DNA of 64,000 nt, taken from Ziziphus jujuba (Eukaryota; Streptophyta; Magnoliopsida; Rosales; Rhamnaceae). Below are positions 23,662 to 34,669 of this stretch, one piece after another. Under the pieces are notes generated by a model. That model saw only the letters and a program-made list of their open reading frames with translations. It was not told where the DNA came from and searched no databases. How positions within the stretch are numbered: position 1 is the stretch's first letter; each line of letters starts with the position of its first letter. The position numbers and the translations under genes were made by a program. The stretch lies in NCBI RefSeq assembly GCF_031755915.1, contig NC_083387.1, positions 12,979,001 to 13,043,000 on the forward strand, given 5' to 3'.

Positions 23662-25150
23662 ATATATGCACATACAAAGCATACGATTTTACCAAATATA
23701 TATGTAATATGATTTTCTTTAGCACATAACTTTTTCACTTTGAGAATAGAATGATCAAAGCCAAAAACTTAGGTATCTGTGAGCATTTCAGCTTCATAAA
23801 TTTAGGGGTCCTACAACATGCTCACAAAGGAAAACATGGCTAGTAGTTTTGTTACTATAGAAAGCTATCATTTTTCCGATCTCATTTGGCTTTGAAAGAT
23901 TTCCTTTATCAATTATAAAAATTGAAGAGATTGTGTAAAAATGATGTAGAAAAGCATGGTCACGGTTCAAGTCTTGGCACATGGGGGATTAATTTAGTTG
24001 CAAAGATTATGAATCAAATGAAGGGAAGAATGAGACTGCAATTTGGAATTCACCCTCGATTGAGACCCACATGGCAACCTAACCTAGTACTCTATAATTA
24101 AGAAAGAGAACATTCCTAGAGTTAGAACATCGGTTCATCTCAAAAGCTAGAACATAAGCATTGACCTCTTTGACACTAGCACAAGTGAATAAGAGATCAT
24201 GTCTCCAAAGTTGGTGATATCATCGTCTAGAAGTTGAGTAATGAGATCTAAAATGCAAATTCTCACATTAGAACCATCCTTATAGAAAACTATTATGACC
24301 TTATTTATCAGTCTTTGGATTGCTTTAAGCCTTAATTTGATATTGCTGTAGCTTCTAACAAAATAAACTTTAGCCATGCTGCAAAAATAATTGATTAAGT
24401 GGTTGGCAAACTATTATTTCATAATTACTGTATGATTCAAAATCTGTATTTGAGTGTTCAATAAATAATAGAGTTTAATTGTTGTTATGGTGTATAATGA
24501 CTATACATTATTATCATTTCTTTACTTGTCATATTATATTTTATTATTATAATATATATTACTAAATATTTAACACAATTTTTTTTATCACAACTATAGT
24601 AAATGTTCATTAAAAAAATTGTTGTAAATGAAAAAAAATAAAGAATAAAGAAATTTGATTATAAGGTTATTTAGTAGTATATCAATAGATCTAGGATAAA
24701 TATAATATCAACTTTTTAATAACGGCTAAAACTGGCATTTCAATTATAGATAATTAGAGAAGCTAAAATTAGAATTTCAAAAGCTAGTAGTTTACTATTT
24801 TTTAAAAACAGTTAGCAATGAATATAGATTCTTGAAAATTCAATATTTTAAATTTTACCGAACATTTAAAATAGTTTTAGATCTTATAATAATTAGTTTT
24901 GAATTTCCAAAATCAATCCTAAATGAAGCCTAAAGATACATTTTAATGAGTTTGGGTTCACTGTGCCTTTTCTACATTTTTAGTATTTCATTGAACTAAT
25001 ATAAACCCCAATACATCTTTAAATCTCAATGTTTGAAGCAATTTAAATCAAATGACTAATAATAAAGGTCATTACGATTTCTATCAAGATAGGAAGCTGC
25101 TAATAAAATAATACTATGTCTATACACATATCGTGAATCTCTTAAATAGG
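23662..25150. other. Gene-free interval
   Basis: No intact gene. On the minus strand 24147-24377 encodes 76 residues with DLITQLLDDDITNFGDMIS. This faintly recalls the RNase H-like tail of plant LINE-type elements, but it is too weak to name. The rest is AT-rich. Confidence 0.45.
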
Positions 25151-25155
25151 AAAAT

Positions 25156-28100
25156 TGTCAGGACCCGTCCAAGATCCCTCACCGGAGCCCTAAACAAGCT
25201 TTGATCACAGGAAAACCCTACCAGATCCTTCAATGGAAAATCCGGCAGAACCTCCCTTAAGGATTGGATTTACCACAAATTCCCTACATTGAAAACACAT
25301 TTCTATATACACCACTTTATTCCTCCCACCTTACTACAATTTAATTTCACAAATTTGTAACACTTCAAATGAATAACAGGGAATCAGTGCATAATTAAAT
25401 ATATAAACGTCCAAAACAGTATACATAGCTTTATCAAGATACAATTAAATATGAAATTTAATACAACAAAGGATAAAAGAAACAATACAAGGTAGGGAGC
25501 AAAAGAAGGGAAAGCGTCTTGGACTTTCAGTAAAGAACAAAGACATCGAGCTCGCCTTCGAACGATCAATGTCTACTAACTTGGGCCTCGGGAAACCAAA
25601 TTTAAAAACATGAAATGCTAATCATCTCAATGAATGACTCTAACTACGATATGATTATAATAATAATAATAATAATAATATAACAATAAGATGAACTTGA
25701 TTAATTAATAATAAATAATCAAATAAATAATAAGTAGTTGAAATATTATTTTCTCTCAAAACCCTCACAGTTCACTCAGTTGGAAAAGTTTTCCTTTTAA
25801 AACGTTTTCACAAAATCCAATAATTGTACCCTAAAAATTAAGGAATAATTAATTACATAAATTATAAATAAAATACATTAAATTAAAGATCTAGAATGTA
25901 TAATAAGAAACAAGACTAATTTTTAATAACAATTATTAAATTGTACACAAAATGTCATAAATAAAATAAGCAAAATCATAATAAAATTTACATTAAAAAT
26001 AATCATGCACATAAAATACAAATATTAATTTAGAACTCAATATATACATTAGAAACACTTTAAAAACCAATTATTAAATTTAGAATAAGATATTATAAGA
26101 TGAAATAAAATAAAATCATAATTAATCTTGTATTAAAGAAATTTAGCATAAACAAAAATAAACTCAATATATATATTATAAAATTTATTAATTAAATTAA
26201 TGAAATAATCAAAGAAACATTTTAATAGATTTTAAACCTCAATTTAAAATAGATAAAAGAATACAATAAAATTCATGTTAAAATCTCAAAATTTAAATAA
26301 ATAATATCAACATGGTAAAATAAAATTCTAAAACACCAATTTAAAATAATTGATTAAAAAAATGAATAAATACATTTTAGAAAATATTAATTTGAAATAA
26401 ACAAATAAACAATAAAACAAAAATTAAATACGTTTAATTTTAAATACGATTTTAAAGTATTTTGGTTTGAAATTTGTATCAAGAAAATAACTTGACGCAC
26501 CACACTATATACCATTGATGTCCTACGATATCCAGCCTTCCGAGCATCGTCTGACGGGACGTTAAAGAGAGAAACTTGCATATGGTCGCTTTGGTGTCCT
26601 GAAAGAGCCGCTGCTTATAACCATCATCCCTGCCATGGAGAGGGGCGACTATGGCCAATATCAAACTTATCTGCCCTCGGTTCAATGGCAACTCATGAGA
26701 TATATTACAACTTGCGCGTTCATCCACATATACAGTACAGAACACTAGTACTATATGAGTGCATCTAAGACAAATAACTAAATTTATTATTAAAATACCC
26801 AGTTTTCCAAAATTTACCATGGGAATTATACCGCTTTTTAAATTCACAATCCCACATTTTTTTTTACTATCACCAGCATAAATCCATCGATAATATATAA
26901 TTTTTCCCATACTATAAAATCAATCAGATAATATTTCAAGTGCTTATATATATATATATATATATATATATTTGAAAGCACCATGACTTACACCAATATT
27001 TTTCTTGAAATTTTTAAAACCACTATGTCAAAATAATGTTAAAATCCATATAAAATTCAAGTGCAATTAATTTAATAAAACACCTTGATTATGCATAATA
27101 AATTCAATTAAACAACAATGATTAAAAGAATTTAAACCCACAATTTCTTTAAATTCCCAAGTTTATTTTTTCACCAAAACACATATTAAAAATTATCAAA
27201 ATTTGGCAATATAATTCTAGATAGAAATTCTCTTAATATCAAATACATAAAACATATTTCTCAAATATTTAATTATGAAATATTCCAACAACGAAATTTA
27301 ATAATAATTAACAAAATCCCAAATTCATAAAATCCTTAAAACCAAAATATTTTATAATGCACAAATATTTAATTCCATTCAATTTTGGCATCAAAATTTC
27401 AAATATAAATTTACTAAATATTTAACACATAAAATATCATTTTCAAATATTCAATTGACACAAAATATTCATAATTTAACTCCCAAAAATAATTTGAAAG
27501 TGGGTCATTCAATTCGAGCACACAATTCAACCAAGATCCTATTCACCTATGTTCCTAGAACATTGACAATACACAAATCGATTAAATTAATATTTTAATC
27601 AGATAAATTATACAAGGTTACCCGGAGGATTTAATACAAATGTTAACCAAAATTCACAAATAATATATTGAAACGAAGCTTACTACACAAGGATTAAAGA
27701 TTGACCCCTTACCTTCTGAAAATCGGACTCGAGGTGGCCGGAATCTTGCTAGGAATGTTTCGGTCTTTAGGTCCTTGGATCTCACAAACCTCCGTGAATT
27801 GGAGGAAACTAACCTCAGATTTGGGTTCAGAGGGTTTGGATTAGTGGAAAAAGATGGGCGGTGTGATCGGGAACTCGCCGGAATCAAGTTTTCCAACGAG
27901 CCACCATGGTCATCAGAAACCATCACCGTCGGCAACGTGTCTGGTGGTTATTGGCCTTGATTTTTGGAGGAAAGATAGATCAAAGGATGGGTGAACTGAT
28001 GGGACTTGCGGTGGGGCAAATGGATGCCTAGATAGGGAGAAATCTGGGTTTGAAACAATCGACACCACTGCTGAAAAAGCCTCGATCCGGGTGCGTCGGC

Positions 28101-28788
28101 AGTCAACTGGCCGTGGAATTTGGTGGGCTGGCCGGAAATGAGGAGGTGGAGGTGGTGGGGTGGTGCATGTATGAGAGTGGTGACCGAAATGGAAGAAATG
28201 GCGGTGGCCGGTTGGTGGTGGCTCTCTCTCATCTCTTTCTCCCTCCTCTTTCTCTCTCCTCCACCTCACTCTTCACACGCCCCACACAACCATTTGCCCA
28301 ATCAAAATGCCTTCCTGGGAGTCACTGTTCACTCACGAGTTGGCTAGATTTTGACACGTGGTACATACACTGTTCACATATTCGAAAATAATATTAAAAT
28401 ATTACGGTATTCGAAAAATTTTACAGGTCCATAACTTTTCAACGAAATGTCCAAATTAGGTGTGCCACTAGTCTATGAACTCATATCGATAAGTACTTTG
28501 CAACCATACATGAGTCAAAGCTCATTTTTACAAAAATAAAAAGTCAACTCCAACACCCTTAGATAGTTCAGACCTCAACTTGTTTTGCTCATAACTTTCA
28601 AACCGTAACTCCGTTTTCATCGTGCTACTAGTGTACGAACTCGAGTCGATACGTACTTTGCAATGGTGCCTCATTTAACTAGAATTCTTACAGAGTCAAA
28701 AAGTTAAAGTTTGACCCTTTTTGGTCAACGACGGTCAAACCTGGTCAACTTGAGAAATTTCCAGCGTACTTTGAAACGGGGTGTTACA
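25156..28788 (-). mobile_element. Solo LTR B, same family as A, inverted
   Basis: On the minus strand this 3633-bp unit starts TGTAACACCCC and ends GGGTCCTGACA, with the 5-bp duplication AAAAT at 25151-25155 and 28789-28793. It matches solo LTR A in the opposite orientation, most clearly over the outer few hundred bp at each end and around 26480-26700. It is about 730 bp longer than A. A GC-rich block at 27700-28270 corresponds to the GC-rich block of A. No polyprotein motif was found. Confidence 0.87.
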
Positions 28789-28949
28789 AAAATATTATCC
28801 AAGATTTATCCAGAATTAAATTGTATCCTTCAATAAGGCAGCTTATAAAAAAAAAACATTTGATTCTGAACAAATATTTGTACGGCTTCTTTGTAAGAGA
28901 ATTTTTGTAAATAATTATATATAGACATGTACACATAGAGAGAAAGTTT

Positions 28950-29214
28950 AGCTCACATCAGATCAACCTGATGGTTCTAACATTATCAAGTACTCCTTTA
29001 TAAGCTATTGGATCACTTCGAGTATTAATATTAAAAATAAATAAATGGCATAATAAGAATAAAGTTACATACTAAAATCCTATTTGGGAAAAATGAACTT
29101 CATAAGACCAAGTGGACTATTTTAATTTCAACCATTAAAGTGATCTAATGATTAAAAAAATCCAAAAAAAAAAGTTCTAATTGCAAAATCATTAAATCAT
29201 TTGATATAAGCTTG

Positions 29215-29217
<3 letters not shown>
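28950..29217. mobile_element. MITE-like repeat, copy 1
   Basis: Starts AGCTCACATCAGATCAACCT and ends near AAGCTTGATTATA. It shares with copies 2-5 an internal pattern: a variable ATTAA core, an AAATTTAAAATTC-like block, a TTAATAAATATGA-like block and a late AAAGACTAAAAAAA block. Flanked by (TA)n. Confidence 0.5.
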
Positions 29218-29249
<32 letters not shown>

Positions 29250-29465
29250 GGCTATAATACACATGCACACCCTTGTTATCACAGGTATGCAATGATCACC
29301 TGTTCACCAATCACATTGCGTGTAACCCACCAGACATATCTAGTGTTAAAATATTATCAGTCATATATTTGACGGGTAACATGTAATGTGACCAAGCACG
29401 CCCTTGCATGCCCTTGTAAATGTTATCGAGGGCATGGCATACATGTATTTTATAGAAAAATTGTG

Positions 29466-29496
<31 letters not shown>

Positions 29497-29518
29497 CACA
29501 AAGATAGAGAGAGAGAGT

Positions 29519-29784
29519 CAGACTCATATTAGGATGATATAATGATTTTAACATCATGGTCTCCTTTATTAACCCTTAAATCACATTAAAGGTTAGGATT
29601 TAAAATTCAAAAAATTATTAAACATAGGTTTAGTACATGCTAAAACAATATTTAGGAAAAATGAATCATGTTGAACCTAGTGATTAATAAATATGATTTT
29701 AAATCTCAGCTTTTGATGCGATCTAAAGACTAAAAAAAAAAGTCTTGACAATAGTTTTGATACTAAAAACCTAATTTGAGTCTG
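29519..29784. mobile_element. MITE-like repeat, copy 2 (clearest)
   Basis: About 266 bp starting CAGACTCATATTAGGATGAT and ending with the near-inverse CCTAATTTGAGTCTG. This gives terminal inverted repeats of about 15 bp. It sits in (TA)n, consistent with TA target preference. No coding capacity. Confidence 0.6.
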
Positions 29785-29803
29785 GTCATATATAAATATA
29801 CAG

Positions 29804-30043
29804 TCAGTCTCAAGTAAGATGTATCTTACTTTGTTAAACTAAGATCCATATTTAATGATTATTAGATTACATTAAAAGCTAAAATTTAAAATTCAAAAAT
29901 GATCAAATATAAGTTTAATGATATCAGGACCCAATGATTAATAAATTTAATTTTACATCTCAACCCTTAATGCGATCAAATGAATAAAAAAGAAAAATCT
30001 TATATTAGTTCTCATATGAAGGATTTTATTTAAACCTGATTAT
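29804..30043. mobile_element. MITE-like repeat, copy 3
   Basis: Starts CAGTCTCAAGTAAGATGTAT and ends near TTTAAACCTGATTA. The internal blocks (AAAATTCAAAAATGATCAAA, CCCAATGATTAATAAATTTA) align with copy 2. It lies only about 20 bp after copy 2. Confidence 0.55.
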
Positions 30044-30079
30044 ACACACACACTCACACACATATATATGTATATGGAA

Positions 30080-30292
30080 CCGGTCTCATGCAAACCAGTT
30101 CCTAGTTTATCCTAGACGACATGAAGATATGAACAAGAAAAATGAGATCCATATTCAATAATCTTTTTTTTTTTTTTTTCATGTTAATCCTTTTAAAAAA
30201 TTTGAATATTAAAAGTCTAAAATAGAAAAGTGAATCTTTGAGGTAAACATTTAGATATTTAATAATATCATGTTAGTTGATCCATTTTCAGT
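30080..30292. mobile_element. MITE-like repeat, copy 4 (degenerate)
   Basis: Starts CCGGTCTCATGCAAACCAG and ends near CATTTTCAGTCTCTAC. It shows the same general plan as copies 2 and 3, but the match is weak and a poly(T) run interrupts it at 30163-30179. Confidence 0.35.
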
Positions 30293-30362
30293 CTCTACAT
30301 TAGCATTGTTTCCCAATATAAGTTAGGAAATAGTTCGTAGGAGAATGTTTCTTTCTCTCTCA

Positions 30363-30402
<40 letters not shown>

Positions 30403-30766
30403 GTATATATATACACATATGTATATGCATTGAGTTCAAATTATCAGGGATGGCTGAGAAAATTTTCACTTGGCTGAGATATTTTTTATTTTGTAATTTT
30501 TTTTTTTTCTTCCTTTGAATTGTTGAGATCATGTAAGCAGATGAGACACCCACATAATTGTCCAGGGCTAGCTTGCAATAAAGAATTCAACGCAAAATTT
30601 GACCAAAAATTTAAAAATAGGATGGAATGTATTATTTATGAAGTTTATTTTAAACTGCGTATATAAAACACAATTTTTAATATTCGTGATTGATAAAGAA
30701 GCTTTTTATTCAAATAATACAGCATATTATTCATTTATCTAGCTTCAGCAATAAAAAGAAAACCCT

Positions 30767-31444
30767 CTAATTTCCATACTTGGCCTTGTAATCACTCCAA
30801 AGCTGATCAACGGTCTTCCCAAGCAGCTCAACAAAATAATTTGGGCTATAACCTGTTCTTGTTTTCTTGTTCAATTCAGCCACAAACCCATTTCTAAGAT
30901 CATTTAAATAATCCAAAAACCTAGCGGTAACGTCGTAGCCTTGGTCCCACCTATCTCCTCCACCTGGCTGGACCCAGTGGCTTGGTGCATAGCCAGCCTT
31001 CAACCTCACAAAGTCAGCAATTCCTTCAATCAACCCACCTGGAGTCTGTCCGTTCCCATTCCACTGCCAGATATGTGTACTCTCATGATAAAGCACGCCA
31101 GTGATCTCCCTTTTCACGTCGCCCGAGTATCCCCCTATGTACCTCGCACTCACATGAATCTCGTTGTTCCTTGAGAACGCAACCCCTTCAATGTCCTCGA
31201 TTATCAAACTGATTTTCGGCACGTCTTTTCGGTCAGCAGCATTATTTTGCTGGAGTAGCCTCCATATGAAGTCCGTGGCAGATATCAGTGTTTCCTTGCT
31301 GTAGTCGGCTCCGATCTCGTTGTTGAAACGCACACCGCCGGCTGTTGATCCAGCAGTATTGGTGACCACGTATTCGACTGCATTGATACCGTGGATGGCT
31401 GCAGCTGCTAGGATGACGGAGAGGAGAAAAAAATGGTGAGCCAT
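30767..31444 (-). CDS. Basic secretory protein (BSP/PR-17 family), copy 2
   Basis: An intronless gene for 225 residues, same length as BSP1 with no indel between them. The signal peptide ends near GINA. The zinc motif HESTH is at residues 120-124, followed by LIEGIADFVRLKAGY and LLGKTVDQLWSDYKAKYG. By my count it differs from BSP1 at 28 of the first 92 residues but only 6 of the last 133. The 3' flank to about 30500 and the 5' flank to about 31720 also align with BSP1, so the whole gene unit was duplicated. A TATA box is at 31526-31534 and an AATAAA signal at 30705-30710. Predicted secreted metalloprotease-like defence protein. It appears intact. Confidence 0.95.
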   Translation of the reverse strand: MAHHFFLLSVILAAAAIHGINAVEYVVTNTAGSTAGGVRFNNEIGADYSKETLISATDFIWRLLQQNNAADRKDVPKISLIIEDIEGVAFSRNNEIHVSARYIGGYSGDVKREITGVLYHESTHIWQWNGNGQTPGGLIEGIADFVRLKAGYAPSHWVQPGGGDRWDQGYDVTARFLDYLNDLRNGFVAELNKKTRTGYSPNYFVELLGKTVDQLWSDYKAKYGN

Positions 31445-31525
31445 TTTTTAGGTAGTTTATGCTTTTTCTTTTCTTTTTTAATCTCTTTGATTTGGGTTAT
31501 GAAGAAAATGTTATTTATGGATACG

Positions 31526-31534
31526 GTTTATATG
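31526..31534 (-). promoter_or_regulatory. TATA box of BSP2
   Basis: The minus strand reads CATATAAAC about 85 bp before the ATG, at the position equivalent to the BSP1 and BSP3 TATA boxes. Confidence 0.6.
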
Positions 31535-31734
31535 GAAAGTAAAAGGAAGATATTTTGGTATACAACTGGGTAACGGACCACTTGTGAAATTTAATAATGT
31601 GGACATGAAATTTATGGCATTGGTCATGAAGAAATATTGACTTTTCCTTTTCTTTTGGTCTCTACCCAAACAAATTAATTAAATTACCGAAGAATGAACT
31701 TATCCAAAAAAACGGACAAAGGGTTTGAACCAAT

Positions 31735-33168
31735 ATAAGTTTTTTTGTCAATGGAAAAAAAAATGATTTAGGTTTTAATCTTTCTTTGCTAATTCTTTTG
31801 ACTCGTTCAATTAAATTGTATTCTATCGGTTTATTTGGTTCTTTTTGGAGTTTTATGTGGTATTTTTTGGACCCTTATGAGTGCCTTGTTGTTTTTGTTA
31901 TAATTCGTGATCAAGACTATTCAATTTTTTTTTTATATTCAATTAGATTCTTCTTTCTTTCAAAAATAATAAAAGTAATATTAATAATAAACTATTTGAG
32001 CTTTGATTTTAATACTAGCTTTGGTTTATTAGAGCGAAATTGATGGAGATAACGAGATGGTATATGTCTCCACGTTAAGTACAGACTATAGAAGATATAA
32101 TATTATATAGTTTCACACTTGAGACATGACTAACATTCTAACCGTATTGAAATGAAGGATATAGAATAGAGACACAAATGGAAAATAAGTTATACATGTA
32201 TACCGAGAGGTTCATACGTATATGGGTGAATTTCATGTGTGAATTTCTTAACTATATAAATATATATAGTGATATCCTTAGTTGTGGATTTTTTTTTTAA
32301 TGTATTTACATTCGTAAATAGAACGTTTTTTAAAAAAATAGTCATTTTTGTATAATATTATTGACAATAATTTTTTGTCTTTACAGATATCTGTATAATA
32401 AAACAAGTACTGTAGATGTCCACATTATAAAAAATATATATAATATTAATATATATATAATCCAGCTCACATTAGGACGATGTGATAATTTTAATATTAT
32501 ATTTTTTTTATTAGCATTTATATCATATTAAGGATTAAGATTTAAAATTAAAAAATAATATATATAAATTTAATGACATACTAAAATTCTATTTTAAAAA
32601 AATAAATATATCGAAATCTAATAATTAATAAATATAATTTTAAATCTCAACTTTTTTTAACACGATCCAAAGGTTTAAAAAAAAACTAACATTGATCCCG
32701 ACATTAATGAAATAATTTGAATTGATTCTATACATATTTTTCTAATAGGGCTTGCATAACTAAAACAAAATTAATAATAAGGCAATTACATCGTTATAGA
32801 TTTAAAAACCTGCAAAAATGGAAAAAAAAAAAAAGTCTGTGTTTAAAAAATATTAAATTCTATGATTAATTGTATTGCTCAAATCTTGTGACCATAAATG
32901 TTGGTGTGAAAATCTTGTGCTTAAAAGTTCTTCTCATAATTAAATACTTTGTTAAGTTTAGTGCGTGACAACTAAGCAACTTTGTGACCAGAACTTACAA
33001 CTAGGTCAGATTTTATTACATATTCATAGGCTTCCACCCCTAAATTCAATATTCAAATTTTAACCTGGCTAAAAATCTCTCCTCACATATTATAATTAAA
33101 AAATATATATAAAACTTTATTACGGTTAACCCAAAAAAAAAAAAAAAAAATTTAGTCACACATATGTT

Positions 33169-33205
<37 letters not shown>

Positions 33206-34020
33206 TGGATAAATAATTGTAAACAAGAATAACATCTTTGTTATAATTAAAAATAATAATAATAACATTTTTTAACTATGTTTGGGTTGTGACTAATGTA
33301 AAATTTAGCCAAAATTTGCCGTTCTAAAAAAATTCCATTAGTGTATCGGTAGGATTGGCCCAATAATGAAAACATTAAGAGTACATCTATACTACCAGAT
33401 TTTAATTGTGGGTAAAAAAATCCTCCCTTCCCCAAAGTTGTATTCAAAAAAGAAAAATTGCATTCGTTACTAACATTTTCTTGTAATAAAAATAAAAAAT
33501 AAAAAATTGCTCCTATAATAGAGAGAGATAATAACATCCATTACGAACCCCAAAAAAAAAAAAAAAAATTCCATTACATAGATAATCGTATTTTTGAATT
33601 TTTGCAACCAGCTAGTAAAAATATAAGTAGAATAAAAATTAAAAATTAGAGATTACTCCTACTTTGGCAAGCGATTATCCAATTCATTAAGTCCGAATTT
33701 TTAATTTGAGAAAGTTCTTTCCAAAAAAATTTTAAAAAAAAAATCAGAAAGTTGAAACATATATAACAAACCAAATCGAATGGTATTAGATATCCACTAT
33801 TTAAGTACTTAATTAAGATAATTATAATAAATGATATCGTAATATCCACACCACACATCTTACGGACCGGATGCAATTAGAGAGCTGTCTACATTGACTT
33901 GGACTTTGGCTTTCTACCGACAAAGACAAAACGATATGGGAAATGGTCCTCTTTTAAAACCGACATATATTGATTACTTTTGATTCACAAAAATACATTA
34001 TTACTTTTAGCAATTGAATA
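31735..34020. other. Upstream block of BSP2, homologous to 9830-11340
   Basis: Pieces at 31995-32240 (GAGCTTTGATTT, CAGACTATAGA, CATGACTAACATTCTAACCG) and 33790-33910 (TTAATTAAGATAAT, GATGCAATTAGAGAGCTGTC) match the orphan block left of BSP1 in the same order. Between them are repeat insertions, including a (TA)n at 33172-33204. No gene seen. Confidence 0.6.
32462..32732. mobile_element. MITE-like repeat, copy 5
   Basis: Starts CCAGCTCACATTAGGACGAT, close to copy 1 and copy 2 starts, and ends near AATTTGAATTGATTC. Internal blocks (AGATTTAAAATTAAAAAATA, TAATTAATAAATATAATTTT) align with copy 2. Flanked by TATATA. A more decayed relative may lie at 34810-35070. Confidence 0.5.
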
Positions 34021-34638
34021 TAATTCAATAAAATTTTATAAATATATTCTTCAATTTCTACAGGGTTGATTTCATGTACTAATATATTAGAAAGGTTTTT
34101 AATAAATATTATCCCTCTTTCCATAATAAATAAAATAATAATAATAAAAAAACACAACAATTTCCTTTTAAAAGGGAAGAATATATTGATGGGTTGTGAA
34201 AAGGACCAGTTTAAAAAGCCAAAAAAAAAAAAAAAAAAAGAGAGAGAGAGAGAGAGAAAAGGGCTGATTTAAAGTAGAACTTTTTTTATATATATATTTT
34301 ATTCTGCAATTGTGAGAATGAGGAATTTCTAAAAGATTTTGTGTCTTGCATTTTTAAGATATATAAATATTTAAACTTAGTATGACATATTATAGGCCAA
34401 TCGTAAGCCATATCTATGCCTTAGGAAAGGCCATATTAAAGAGTTCTTTGCTAACGTATTTAGTTTTTTTATTTTTTATTTAATTGTGTCTAATTTGCTT
34501 AATGTTAATTTGTGGTAGTTATAGCTTATTAAATATCTTAGGTTTCTTTACATGTATATAATTGCATGAATTGAATAATAATACATGTTTGTCGCACTAT
34601 ATTTTAGTAGAGAACATATTCCACAATAGTAGTTTTTG

Positions 34639-34669
<31 letters not shown>

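Noticed and set aside
23960..23985. tRNA T-loop-like word GGTTCAAGTC
   Set aside because: No acceptor stem, anticodon arm or D-loop can be folded around it.
27654..28391. Several overlapping open frames in the GC-rich part of solo LTR B
   Set aside because: GC-rich noncoding LTR sequence has few stops; the matching part of LTR A does not keep the same frames.
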